The translations under genes were made by a program, and so were the position numbers. This document shows, piece by piece, positions 1 to 6,964 of a DNA stretch of 8,579 nucleotides. Source of the stretch: Bacteroidales bacterium (GTDB taxonomy: Bacteria; Bacteroidota; Bacteroidia; Bacteroidales; UBA932); NCBI GenBank assembly GCA_017554135.1, contig JAFZIX010000250.1, forward strand, positions 1 to 8,579. The letters run 5' to 3'. Position 1 is the stretch's first letter; each line of letters opens with the position of its first letter. Under the pieces are notes generated by a model. The model ran no database searches, was not told the DNA's origin, and saw only the letters and a program-made list of their open reading frames with translations.

Positions 1-2072
1 AGGCTGCCGGCAAGGCGTTCAGGATTGAAAAGCACGTCCACTCCTACCCGCACTACTGGCGCACGGACAAGCCCGTGCTCTATTACCCGCTGGACAGTTG
101 GTTCATCAAGACCACGGCCGTCCGCGAGCAGATGATGGCCCTGAACGGGCAGATCGTCTGGAAGCCGGAATCCACCGGAACCGGCCGCTTCGGCAAGTGG
201 CTGGAGAACATCCAGGACTGGAATCTCAGCCGCAGCCGCTTCTGGGGCACTCCGCTGCCCATCTGGCGCACCGAGGACGGCAAAGAGGAAAAGTGCATCG
301 GCAGCGTGAAGGAATTCTACGCCGAGGTCGAGAAGGCTGTCGCCGCCGGCGTGATGCCTTCCAACCCTCTCAAGGACAAGGGCTTTGACCCTGCCGACAT
401 GAGCAAGGCCAATTACGACCTCATCGACCTGCACAGGCCGTATGTAGATAATATCTTCCTGGTGAGCGAGTCCGGCAAGAAGATGACCCGCGAGAGCGAC
501 CTGATCGATGTCTGGTTCGACTCCGGTGCCATGCCTTATGCCCAGACCGGCCTTCGCGGCCTCGACACTTCCGATTTCGGCTCCACCGCCGACTTTATCG
601 CAGAAGGCGTCGACCAGACCCGTGGCTGGTTCTATACCCTGCATGCAATCCACACCATGGTCAGCGGCACTCCCGCTTTCAAGCGCGTGATTTCCAACGG
701 TTTGGTGCTGGATAAGGATGGCAACAAGATGAGTAAGCGCCTCGGCAATGCAGTGGATCCGTTCAAGGCTCTCGACACCTACGGAGCAGACGCTCTGCGC
801 TGGTATATGCTCACCAATGCCCAGCCTTGGGATAACCTCCGCTTCGACGAGGCCGGTGTGGATGAGATCCGCCGCAAGTTCTTCGGCACGCTCTATAATA
901 CTTATTCTTTCTTTGCCCTCTACGCGAATGTTGATGGCTGGCAGCCGGCCGGTGAAGGCACTGCCTTCACCGAGACAGACCGCTGGATCATCTCCCTCCA
1001 GAACAGCCTCATACGCGACGTACGCGCCGCATACGAAGACTACGACATCACCCTTGCAGGGCGCCTCATACAGACCTTCGTCTGCGACCACCTATCCAAC
1101 TGGTACGTGCGCCTCAACCGCAAACGCTTCTGGGGAGGCGGTCTTACGCCCGATAAACTGGCGGCCTACCAGACCCTCTACGACGTGCTGAAGACGGTCA
1201 CCCTGCTGATCGCGCCCATCGCCCCGTTCTATGCCGATGAACTCTGGCTCGACCTGGTGCCCGGTGCCGAGTGCGTGCACTTCGAGAGCATGCCGGAGGC
1301 CGACGAGTCCAAGATCGACAAGGATCTGGAGGAGAGGATGGAGTTGGCGCAGAAGGCGACTTCGCTGGTGCTGGCACTTCGCCGCAAAGTGAATATCAAG
1401 GTTCGTCAGCCGCTTGCCAAGATGCTCATCCCCGTCATCTCGGACAAGGTGCGTGAGCAACTCGAAAGGGTCAAGGGCCTGATTCTCACCGAGGTGAATG
1501 TGAAGGAGGCTGAGTTCCTCGCGGACACCACCGGCATCATCACCAAGAAGATCAAACCCAACTTCCGCGTGCTCGGCAAGAAGTTCGGCCCGCAGATGAA
1601 GGAGATTGCCGCCGCGTTTGCGCAGATGGATCAGGCTACCATCTCCGCCATCCAGACTGCGGGTGACTATACCCTCGCCCTCGCATCCGGCCCTGTCGCA
1701 CTCGTGCCGGAAGATTACGAGATAAGCTCCGAGGATATGCCCGGCTGGCTCGTGGCATCCGACGGCCCCCTCACCATCGCCCTGGACATCCAACTCAGCG
1801 ATGCGCTGGTGAAGGAAGGCACCGCCCGCGAACTCATCAACCGTATCCAGAACCTCCGCAAAGACAGCGGGTTCGAGGTGACGGACAAGATCGACGTGGT
1901 GATCATTGCCGCCGGGGAAGACGGCGCCGAGATTGCCGCTTCGCTGGAGGATTATAAAGAATACATCGCTTCGCAGACGCTCGCGCTGTCCGTTTCTCTT
2001 GCCGCTGAAGGCGAGGGCACGGAGGTCGAGTGGAACGAAGGAACCATAAAGATTAAAGTAACACGCAAATAG
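1..2072 (+). CDS. ileS: Isoleucyl-tRNA synthetase, type 2, C-terminal 689 residues (5' truncated)
   Basis: Class Ia aminoacyl-tRNA synthetase that charges tRNA-Ile in the cytoplasm. The open frame begins at base 3 with no start codon in view and ends at TAG 2070-2072. The N-terminal part with the HIGH motif therefore lies upstream; full-length family members have over 1,000 residues. Visible class Ia IleRS landmarks are SRSRFWGTPLPIW (about 230-265), DVWFDSG (507-527), VDQTRGWFY (about 609-635) and the KMSKS-type signature KMSKR (726-740) followed by LGNAVDPF. An anticodon-binding helical domain follows, with DRWI and a CDHLSNWYVRLNRKRFW-like segment. The C-terminus has RRKVNIKVRQPL and a DUF5915-like tail, and lacks the Cys-rich zinc domain of type-1 enzymes. 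KMSKR plus this tail point to the eukaryote-like type-2 form usual in Bacteroidota. It is the first visible gene of an operon; the next start is 7 bp after its stop. Confidence 0.97.
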   Translation, partial: AAGKAFRIEKHVHSYPHYWRTDKPVLYYPLDSWFIKTTAVREQMMALNGQIVWKPESTGTGRFGKWLENIQDWNLSRSRFWGTPLPIWRTEDGKEEKCIGSVKEFYAEVEKAVAAGVMPSNPLKDKGFDPADMSKANYDLIDLHRPYVDNIFLVSESGKKMTRESDLIDVWFDSGAMPYAQTGLRGLDTSDFGSTADFIAEGVDQTRGWFYTLHAIHTMVSGTPAFKRVISNGLVLDKDGNKMSKRLGNAVDPFKALDTYGADALRWYMLTNAQPWDNLRFDEAGVDEIRRKFFGTLYNTYSFFALYANVDGWQPAGEGTAFTETDRWIISLQNSLIRDVRAAYEDYDITLAGRLIQTFVCDHLSNWYVRLNRKRFWGGGLTPDKLAAYQTLYDVLKTVTLLIAPIAPFYADELWLDLVPGAECVHFESMPEADESKIDKDLEERMELAQKATSLVLALRRKVNIKVRQPLAKMLIPVISDKVREQLERVKGLILTEVNVKEAEFLADTTGIITKKIKPNFRVLGKKFGPQMKEIAAAFAQMDQATISAIQTAGDYTLALASGPVALVPEDYEISSEDMPGWLVASDGPLTIALDIQLSDALVKEGTARELINRIQNLRKDSGFEVTDKIDVVIIAAGEDGAEIAASLEDYKEYIASQTLALSVSLAAEGEGTEVEWNEGTIKIKVTRK

Positions 2073-2079
2073 TTTTATT

Positions 2080-2481
2080 ATGGCAGAACAGGTTAAAACA
2101 CGTTATTCCGATGAGGAACTTGCCGAGTTCAAGGAAATCATCGAGGGCATGTTGGAAAAGGCCAGGGCAGAGTACAATACTCTGAGAAGTGTCGTGATGC
2201 ACGGTGGCAACAACGACATCGAGGACACCTCACCCTCTTTCCGCACCGTTGAGGATGACGGAGCGAACCAGCTCACCAAAGAAGAGGCGAGTCAACTCGC
2301 CCAGCGCCAGTACAAGTTCATCAAGAACCTTGAGGCTGCGCTTATCCGTATCGAGAACAAAACTTATGGCATTTGCCGTGTGACCGGCCAACTGATCCCT
2401 AAGGAAAGGCTGCGTCTGGTGCCTCACGCCACACTCACCGTGGAGGCGAAGGAAATGCTTGCAAAACAGGGAAAGAACTAG
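2080..2481 (+). CDS. TraR/DksA-family protein with degenerate zinc finger
   Basis: A 133-aa homologue of DksA/TraR, proteins that bind the RNA polymerase secondary channel and modulate transcription, often together with ppGpp. Residues about 10-95 are predicted helical and would form the coiled-coil hairpin. Near the expected tip is VEDDGA, which keeps D60 and A62 of the DksA D-x-x-D-x-A motif but has Val in place of the first Asp. The C-terminal segment YGICRVTGQLIPKERL (residues 96-111) aligns with the zinc-finger region, but only Cys99 of the four cysteines remains. Thr102, Thr120 and Ala123 sit at the other expected positions. From memory, this loss is common in Bacteroidota members, so it is not a lesion of this copy. 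The gene lies between ileS and lspA with gaps of 7 and 4 bp, so it is cotranscribed. The family call is firm; its regulatory targets cannot be read from the sequence. Confidence 0.9.
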   Translation: MAEQVKTRYSDEELAEFKEIIEGMLEKARAEYNTLRSVVMHGGNNDIEDTSPSFRTVEDDGANQLTKEEASQLAQRQYKFIKNLEAALIRIENKTYGICRVTGQLIPKERLRLVPHATLTVEAKEMLAKQGKN

Positions 2482-2485
2482 TCCT

Positions 2486-3028
2486 ATGAAGGTTTCCAGG
2501 GGAGCAAGGCTGCTCATTACAGGGGTAATATTGGTTATTGCGGACCAGGTAATCAAGTATCTGGTCAAGACCAACATGGCTCTGGGAGAGCAGATTCCTG
2601 TGATTGGAAACTGGTTCCGTCTTTGCTTTGTGGAGAACGAGGGGATGGCCTTCGGAATGAAGTTCGGAGGCTCTGTGGGCAAGTTCCTGCTTTCGCTTTT
2701 CAGAATCGTGTTGTTCGGATTCCTCTGCTGGTGGATTCATTCCCTCGACAAGGCCCGCAAGGCTCCTACCGGTGTTCTGGTAGGCCTTACACTTATTACT
2801 GCCGGAGCCCTCGGAAACATTATCGACTGCCTGTTCTATGGCCTCATCTGGGACTATGCTCCCTTTATGTTCGGCAAGGTGGTGGATATGTTTTATTTTC
2901 CTTTGATCCACAATTCCGCCGGGGAGGTAATCTTCTTCAGCCCCGTGTTTAATTTCGCCGATTCCTGTGTTACTGTCGGCGCTTTCTACCTCCTGCTATT
3001 CCACTGGAAATTCTTTATTAAAGAATAA
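2486..3028 (+). CDS. lspA: Lipoprotein signal peptidase (signal peptidase II)
   Basis: Inner-membrane aspartyl protease that removes the signal peptide from diacylglyceryl-modified prolipoproteins. The 180-aa protein has four hydrophobic segments (about 8-26, 66-85, 96-116 and 154-172) and the family motifs in order: ADQVIK (D20), VENEGMAFG (49-57), GALGNIID (107-114), VVDMFYF with probable catalytic D134, and FNFADS with probable catalytic D159. Cys115 replaces the Arg usually following NxID. The stretch between D134 and FNFADS is longer than in E. coli LspA, as is usual in Bacteroidota. The frame is open back to an ATG at 2459 inside the upstream gene. I chose the ATG at 2486 because it gives the family N-terminus (MKVSRGARLL) and starts 4 bp after the preceding stop. 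The window also encodes a likely substrate, the lipoprotein at 6062-6910. Confidence 0.97.
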   Translation: MKVSRGARLLITGVILVIADQVIKYLVKTNMALGEQIPVIGNWFRLCFVENEGMAFGMKFGGSVGKFLLSLFRIVLFGFLCWWIHSLDKARKAPTGVLVGLTLITAGALGNIIDCLFYGLIWDYAPFMFGKVVDMFYFPLIHNSAGEVIFFSPVFNFADSCVTVGAFYLLLFHWKFFIKE

Positions 3029-3034
3029 GTGTGT

Positions 3035-3061
3035 CCGGTGTCCCAAAAACAGGGACACCGG
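3035..3061. repeat. Perfect 10-bp hairpin after lspA (left half of a two-hairpin element)
   Basis: CCGGTGTCCC (3035-3044), loop AAAAACA, then its exact reverse complement GGGACACCGG (3052-3061). It starts 7 bp after the lspA stop. No T-run follows on the plus strand, so it is at best an atypical terminator for the ileS-lspA operon; it may instead protect the mRNA 3' end or be a repeated element. The right arm is repeated exactly at 3104-3113. Confidence 0.8.
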
Positions 3062-3076
3062 CATCAAAAACCCTAT

Positions 3077-3118
3077 AAAAATGCTCCCGGTCCCCATTAT
3101 TCTGGGACACCGGGAGCA
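3077..3118 (-). terminator. Rho-independent terminator for the outer-membrane barrel gene (right hairpin of the element)
   Basis: TGCTCCCGGT (3082-3091) pairs perfectly with ACCGGGAGCA (3109-3118). CCC (3092-3094) can pair with GGG (3104-3106) across a two-base bulge. Read on the minus strand, the stem is followed directly by TTTTT (3081-3077), the classical terminator layout. It lies about 65 bp past the stop of the minus-strand gene at 3182. On the plus strand no T-run follows, so it probably works in one direction only. Confidence 0.7.
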
Positions 3119-3167
3119 CTTGTCATTCTGACCCCTTCACTTGTCATTCCGAGCGTAGCGAAGGAAT
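3117..3167. repeat. Short dispersed-type palindrome CATTCCGAGCGTAGCGAAGGAAT with a partial tandem copy
   Basis: ATTCC (3146-3150) and GGAAT (3163-3167) flank GAGCGTAGCGAA, giving a small imperfect hairpin. This closely resembles a TCATTCTGAGCGAAGCGAAGAATC-like palindrome that I recall from intergenic regions of many bacterial genomes. A 12-bp direct repeat, CACTTGTCATTC, occurs at 3117-3128 and 3138-3149. The first copy continues CTGACC and lacks the rest of the palindrome, so it looks like a truncated unit beside a whole one. Confidence 0.6.
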
Positions 3168-3181
3168 CTACTAGAAAGAAT

Positions 3182-3769
3182 CTAGAAGAGATATGCTACG
3201 CCGAAGTTGACGCCGCTGGTCTTGATTACAGAACCGTCAGCATCGTTGTTGCGGTTGAGCAGACCCTGGTTGTAGCCGACGAAAGCGCGGATCATATCCA
3301 TCACATCGAGGGCAACGCCGCCGCCGATGAGGATGTCGAGTTTGTTGTAGTCGGTGCCGTCATACATGTCCACATCTCCGGTGGTCACGGTAATTCCCCA
3401 AGCGCTTGCACCGCCCTTGATTACTGAACTGAGGCCGAAGCTGATGGTGGGTCCCAGATAAGGAACGAGCTTGAAGCCGTCTGCTAACTGAAGGCCATAG
3501 TTGAACATGATAGGAACTGCGAGATAGTTCTCTTTCTGATAGTTGTTTTCGTCCTTTGTGTAATTGAGCATGGCAAATTCAACACCGGGAGCGACGCAGA
3601 TGCCGTTGACAAGTTCGATGTTGTAGTTTGCTCCGGCAAAGAGACCGGCCTCATTGTTCATTACATTGGTGAAATTCTTAGAGGTGTAACCTACGTTGAC
3701 ACCAATCTGTGCATTTGCGCAAACAGCTGCTACAGCTGCGAGAGCAATGGTAAGAATGATCTTTTTCAT
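3182..3769 (-). CDS. Small outer-membrane beta-barrel protein (porin-like, PF13568-type)
   Basis: A 195-aa secreted protein. Residues 1-20 form a Sec signal peptide (MKK, a hydrophobic Ala/Leu-rich core, then ANA|Q with cleavage probably after residue 20). The mature part shows alternating polar/hydrophobic strands rich in Gly, Asn and Tyr, for example GVNVGYTSKNF, GLFAGANYNIEL and MFNYGLQLADGFKLVPYLGP. It ends GVNFGVAYLF with a C-terminal Phe, the usual signal for barrel insertion. This fits the Bacteroidota outer-membrane barrel superfamily (OMP_b-brl_2 type), about eight strands. The substrate or role is unknown; many such proteins are structural or small porins. It lies 45 bp downstream of the EF-hand gene on the same strand. 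No clear TAnnTTTG promoter is visible in that gap, so it may be read from the upstream promoter or from one I cannot recognise. A terminator hairpin follows at 3118-3077. Confidence 0.85.
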   Translation of the reverse strand: MKKIILTIALAAVAAVCANAQIGVNVGYTSKNFTNVMNNEAGLFAGANYNIELVNGICVAPGVEFAMLNYTKDENNYQKENYLAVPIMFNYGLQLADGFKLVPYLGPTISFGLSSVIKGGASAWGITVTTGDVDMYDGTDYNKLDILIGGGVALDVMDMIRAFVGYNQGLLNRNNDADGSVIKTSGVNFGVAYLF

Positions 3770-3814
3770 TTTGTATAAAAAAGTTTAAGTTGTTTTCGTA
3801 CAATTAATAGATGA

Positions 3815-6046
3815 TTATTCTGTGGTTTCCGTTGCAACTTCTTCTACCGGTGCGGCTTCCGTTTCGGCGTTCTCTGCCACAGGTTCTTCTACTGCTTCAA
3901 CAGCAGCAGCCTCTGCCTCGGCAGCCTTGGCGGCCTTGCATGCCTGGTACTTGGTCCATCCCCAGTAACCACCGCCGGCAAGCAGAAGGATAACGATGAT
4001 CCAGGTGATGCACTTGCGCCTGCGGGCCTTTTTGCGGGCTTCGGGATCCACTGCCTCGAGTTTAGGATATTTCACTAACTGGGTGAGGCTCTTGCCGAAC
4101 TTGGGCTTCACATAGGCGGCGGCGTTCACTGCCCAGCCGTTTGCATTGAGCACGGGGCCGAGGTCGCGCCTGCGGAGTTTGCGCCATGCGATGAATACTG
4201 AAGGCAGGGAGATGACGAGCATGATGCAGATAATGATGATAATCAGTTTCCACCAACTGATGGCGGCTATGCCTTGCACCAGTTTTACCACAAACTGGCC
4301 CAGGAGGCCGAGTGCCATGCCGATGGCGGCGAAGATACCTGCAAACTTGGCAATGTCGAAGTTGCTCTGGATTGCTGCTCCCGGAGCGTTTCCGGAAGTG
4401 GCGGAATCAGCCGATGCCGTCAGGCTTGCAGTTGACTTGCTCTCCTTCTCTGCCGCGGACTTGTCCACCTTGTCGGAGATCCACTTCGCAACCTTCTTGT
4501 AAGGTGCCCAGAATGCCTGGCGCAGGGAGATGGGATTATCAACAATGCTGGTAACAGTGGCATCATACTGCACGCCGTCGCGGTCGTAGAAGATAGCGTT
4601 CTTGCCCGGGCGGAGGCCATTCACATCGCCGTCGGTCAGCACTGCTGCGATGGGGAATCCCTTGCCGGTGACCTTGTTTACGCAGTTGCAGTAGAGGATA
4701 TACATGCCGCTGAGGCTGGAGATGTCGCCTGCCTTGCCGGCATCAATCACCTTCACGCAAAGGTCGGTGCTGCGCTGGTCGATGTAGAGGCGTCCGGCCT
4801 GGAAGATGGCGAGTTCCTTCTTGGAATAGAAGTCCTCGAACACCACGTAGTTCTTGAGGAACTTGTAGAAATCGCGCACGTAGTGGAGGAGTTTGTCCAC
4901 TGCCTCGATGCTGAGGGCCTCGGGCTCCAGGGCCTTATCCTTCTCTACGAGTTCGAGCAGGGCGGCTTTCTTGTCGGCCTTGAGAGTGGCGTTCACCACG
5001 TCGATGCCGAGAGGTTCCACCTCTGCGCCTTTCTTGGCAGCCTTCCATGCGGTATAGGAGTCGAACTTGGCGAGCACGCCGAGCCATTCCTCCTCCGTGA
5101 TAGCATCCTTCTTGGGGAACTCCACGTCGAAGACCAGGGCCTTCAGGTTGGCGAATGCGCCCTTCCATGCAGGGTTGATGCCTCCCTTCAGGGGGAGTTT
5201 TCCGTCCGCTGAGGGGCGGGCGAGGGGATAGGTGGCAATCTGGTCGGCCGCTGCGGCGAGGTCTCCGTCGCTGATGGCGCCTACCTTATCGACTGAAACA
5301 TCCACCACGCCGGCAACTGCATCATTGAAGGAGATGAGTTTGCAGCGCATGAAGTAGTCCGCAATCTTCTCCTTGAGGGCCTCGCAGGCGGACAGAGCGG
5401 CCTCGCTGTTTTCGGCGAAGGGACCCTTGTCTTCCGCTGCCATCCAGGCGCTGTAGTCTGCGCAGGCGGTGTAGAAGGCCTCGATCTGGTCTGCGGTCAC
5501 GCCATCGGCACCGCTGCGGTCCTTGGCGGAACCCACGGTGGCTGCTATGTTGGTGATGGTCTCCTTGAGTGCATCGTCATCGGCGCTGGCGGGAGTGATG
5601 ATGCCGTCGCCGTTGAACTGGGTCTCCGCGAAGATCTTCTCGTTGTCGGAGGTCTCTGCGAGGGAGATGCCGTCCTTCTCAATCTTCAAGTTGGCGAGGA
5701 TCTGCTTTGCGGATTTCTCCAACTTCGCGCCCTCTTCGTTCTCGGTGTTGAAGTCCGTGAACTTCAGTTCGCTCTGGCCTTTGAGGAGAATGTCCGGATC
5801 CTTGATGGCTCCGGTCAGCCACTGCGATGCGGCTATTACCTCATCCACGTGGATGCGCCCGTCGCCGTCGGCGTCCAGGAGTGCGAGAGTCTTGGCATCG
5901 AACTCGAGGCCGGTTGTGGGGCAACTCAGCACTGTCCATTTCTTGCGGTCCAGATTGCCGAGGTTGGCGATGTCTGCGCCGCTTTCAAGTTTCACCCTGA
6001 CGGTCCCGCCGACAGAGGCATACTTCCAGTTGTAGTCTTCTTTCAT
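3815..6046 (-). CDS. EF-hand-containing membrane protein of unknown function
   Basis: A 743-aa protein with no N-terminal signal. Residues 58-69 (DADGDGRIHVDE) are a textbook EF-hand calcium loop with D58, D60, D62, I65 and E69 in place. A second, degenerate loop is QFNGDGIITPAS (143-154). A large soluble region follows. Its best-conserved-looking stretch is about 400-525 (FQAGRLYIDQRS, YILYCNC, NAIFYDRDGVQYDATV, IVDNPISLRQAFWAPYKKVAKWI), which I recall from uncharacterised EF-hand proteins in several phyla. A Ser/Ala-rich linker (530-560) leads to hydrophobic segments at about 568-590, 600-620 and 678-696. Basic flanks (WRKLRRRD, RKKARRRK) place the loop between helices 2 and 3 in the cytoplasm. 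This predicts a cytoplasmic EF-hand domain and a periplasmic Ala/Glu-rich tail (706-743). The gene starts 15 bp after the phosphatase-fold gene. The reading frame and topology are well supported; the function is not known. Confidence 0.85.
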   Translation of the reverse strand: MKEDYNWKYASVGGTVRVKLESGADIANLGNLDRKKWTVLSCPTTGLEFDAKTLALLDADGDGRIHVDEVIAASQWLTGAIKDPDILLKGQSELKFTDFNTENEEGAKLEKSAKQILANLKIEKDGISLAETSDNEKIFAETQFNGDGIITPASADDDALKETITNIAATVGSAKDRSGADGVTADQIEAFYTACADYSAWMAAEDKGPFAENSEAALSACEALKEKIADYFMRCKLISFNDAVAGVVDVSVDKVGAISDGDLAAAADQIATYPLARPSADGKLPLKGGINPAWKGAFANLKALVFDVEFPKKDAITEEEWLGVLAKFDSYTAWKAAKKGAEVEPLGIDVVNATLKADKKAALLELVEKDKALEPEALSIEAVDKLLHYVRDFYKFLKNYVVFEDFYSKKELAIFQAGRLYIDQRSTDLCVKVIDAGKAGDISSLSGMYILYCNCVNKVTGKGFPIAAVLTDGDVNGLRPGKNAIFYDRDGVQYDATVTSIVDNPISLRQAFWAPYKKVAKWISDKVDKSAAEKESKSTASLTASADSATSGNAPGAAIQSNFDIAKFAGIFAAIGMALGLLGQFVVKLVQGIAAISWWKLIIIIICIMLVISLPSVFIAWRKLRRRDLGPVLNANGWAVNAAAYVKPKFGKSLTQLVKYPKLEAVDPEARKKARRRKCITWIIVILLLAGGGYWGWTKYQACKAAKAAEAEAAAVEAVEEPVAENAETEAAPVEEVATETTE

Positions 6047-6061
6047 ATGGATAGTTTTTTA

Positions 6062-6910
6062 TTAGAATACGAGTACTGCCGCTATCGGATAGTGGTCGGA
6101 GATGAAGGGGATGCCTTCATATTGCGTGCGGATCACCTCGAATGATTTGGCTTCGCTGAAGTCGGATTCGTAGATGTAGTCGATGACGCAGGCAGGGTAC
6201 ACGCCCTCGTTCCAGCCGTTATAGGTGACCAGGGTGTCCGTAACGGGAGCGATGTCGCGCACGGAAAGCATCCTGCCCTCAAGAGACTTGAGGCAAGGAT
6301 CGTCGGGGGTGACGTTGAAGTCGCCGGTGAGGATCATGGGATAACCTTCGGGGTTGATGTCCTTGATGCGGTCGACAATCAGGCTGAGGCCTTTGGCGCG
6401 TGCTTCCACGCCTTTATGATCGAGGTGAGTGTTGACGTAGTAGTATTTCTTGTTGTAGCGTTTGTCTTTGAGGAGAGCCCAGGTGGCGGTACGGCGGCAT
6501 TTTGCGTCCCAGCCGATGGATGGCTCTTCCGGTGTTTCGGAAAGCCAGAAGTTGCCCCATTTGAGGAGTTTTTGGGTTTTGGTGTTCCAGTAGATGGCCA
6601 TGACTTCGCCCTTCTCCTTGCCATCGTCGCGATGAACGCCCACGTGGTTGTAATCGGGGCAGGTCTCGTCAAGATAATCAAGTTGCATCTTGAGTGCCTC
6701 CTGCAAGCCGAAGATGTCCGGCTGCTGGTCTGTAATCATGGCAGGGGATGCCGGTTTGCGTATATCCCATTTGTTGTCGCCGTCAGGTGCGGAACCTACG
6801 CGTATATTATAGGATATGACCTTGATAGTCTGTTCGCCTTTCTTGCAGCCGGGGAAAATGGTTACCGCGGCGCAGAGGGCCATTGCGATGAGGAAAAGGG
6901 ACTTTTTCAT
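6062..6910 (-). CDS. Endonuclease/exonuclease/phosphatase-family protein, probable lipoprotein
   Basis: A 282-aa member of the metal-dependent EEP superfamily (PF03372), which includes DNases, sphingomyelinases and inositol-polyphosphate phosphatases. Fold motifs appear in order: VISYNIR (N35), GLQEA (metal ligand E71), VNTHLDH (N160, H162), LTGDFNVTPDD (D197, N199), VIDYIY (D244) and FISDHYPI (catalytic pair D272/H273). All expected active-site residues are present, so it should be active. The N-terminus MKKSLFLIAMALCAAVTIFPGC is a signal peptide with a lipobox-like end. Cys22 would be the lipidated residue, although Phe-Pro-Gly before it is not ideal. The protein is therefore likely periplasmic or outer-membrane anchored and acts on a phosphodiester or phosphomonoester outside the cytoplasm. 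The substrate cannot be deduced. It is the first gene after the minus-strand promoter at 6964-6933, with a leader of about 20 nt. Confidence 0.92.
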   Translation of the reverse strand: MKKSLFLIAMALCAAVTIFPGCKKGEQTIKVISYNIRVGSAPDGDNKWDIRKPASPAMITDQQPDIFGLQEALKMQLDYLDETCPDYNHVGVHRDDGKEKGEVMAIYWNTKTQKLLKWGNFWLSETPEEPSIGWDAKCRRTATWALLKDKRYNKKYYYVNTHLDHKGVEARAKGLSLIVDRIKDINPEGYPMILTGDFNVTPDDPCLKSLEGRMLSVRDIAPVTDTLVTYNGWNEGVYPACVIDYIYESDFSEAKSFEVIRTQYEGIPFISDHYPIAAVLVF

Positions 6911-6932
6911 TATTTTGGTTTTAGTTTATCTA

Positions 6933-6964
6933 CAAATTTAACATTTTTTCTTCCATTTGTCAAA
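6933..6964 (-). promoter_or_regulatory. Bacteroidota-type promoter of the phosphatase-fold gene
   Basis: On the minus strand: -33 box TTTG (6964-6961), exactly 20 bases, then -7 box TAAATTTG (6940-6933). This matches the Bacteroidota primary-sigma consensus TTTG-N19-21-TAnnTTTG completely. Transcription should start near 6926, about 15 nt before the ATG at 6910. The region before the start codon is A/T-rich with no Shine-Dalgarno sequence, which is usual in this phylum. Confidence 0.8.

Noticed and set aside
1092..1793. Minus-strand open frame of 233 codons inside ileS
   Set aside because: Shadow of a GC-rich coding frame; His/Leu/Gly/Asp-rich product with no family features, and the opposite strand encodes conserved IleRS sequence.
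2459..2485. Upstream ATG extending lspA by nine residues
   Set aside because: It lies inside the dksA-like coding sequence; the added residues (MQNRERTSP) do not belong to the LspA fold, and the ATG at 2486 gives the usual N-terminus.
3770..3814. Separate promoter for the barrel gene
   Set aside because: On the minus strand I see only partial matches (such as TAAACTTT) without a correctly spaced TTTG, so I did not list a promoter.
4883..5212. Plus-strand frames within the EF-hand gene (also around 5523-6035)
   Set aside because: These are antisense shadows; the minus-strand frame carries the EF-hand loops, membrane helices and a continuous 743-codon product.
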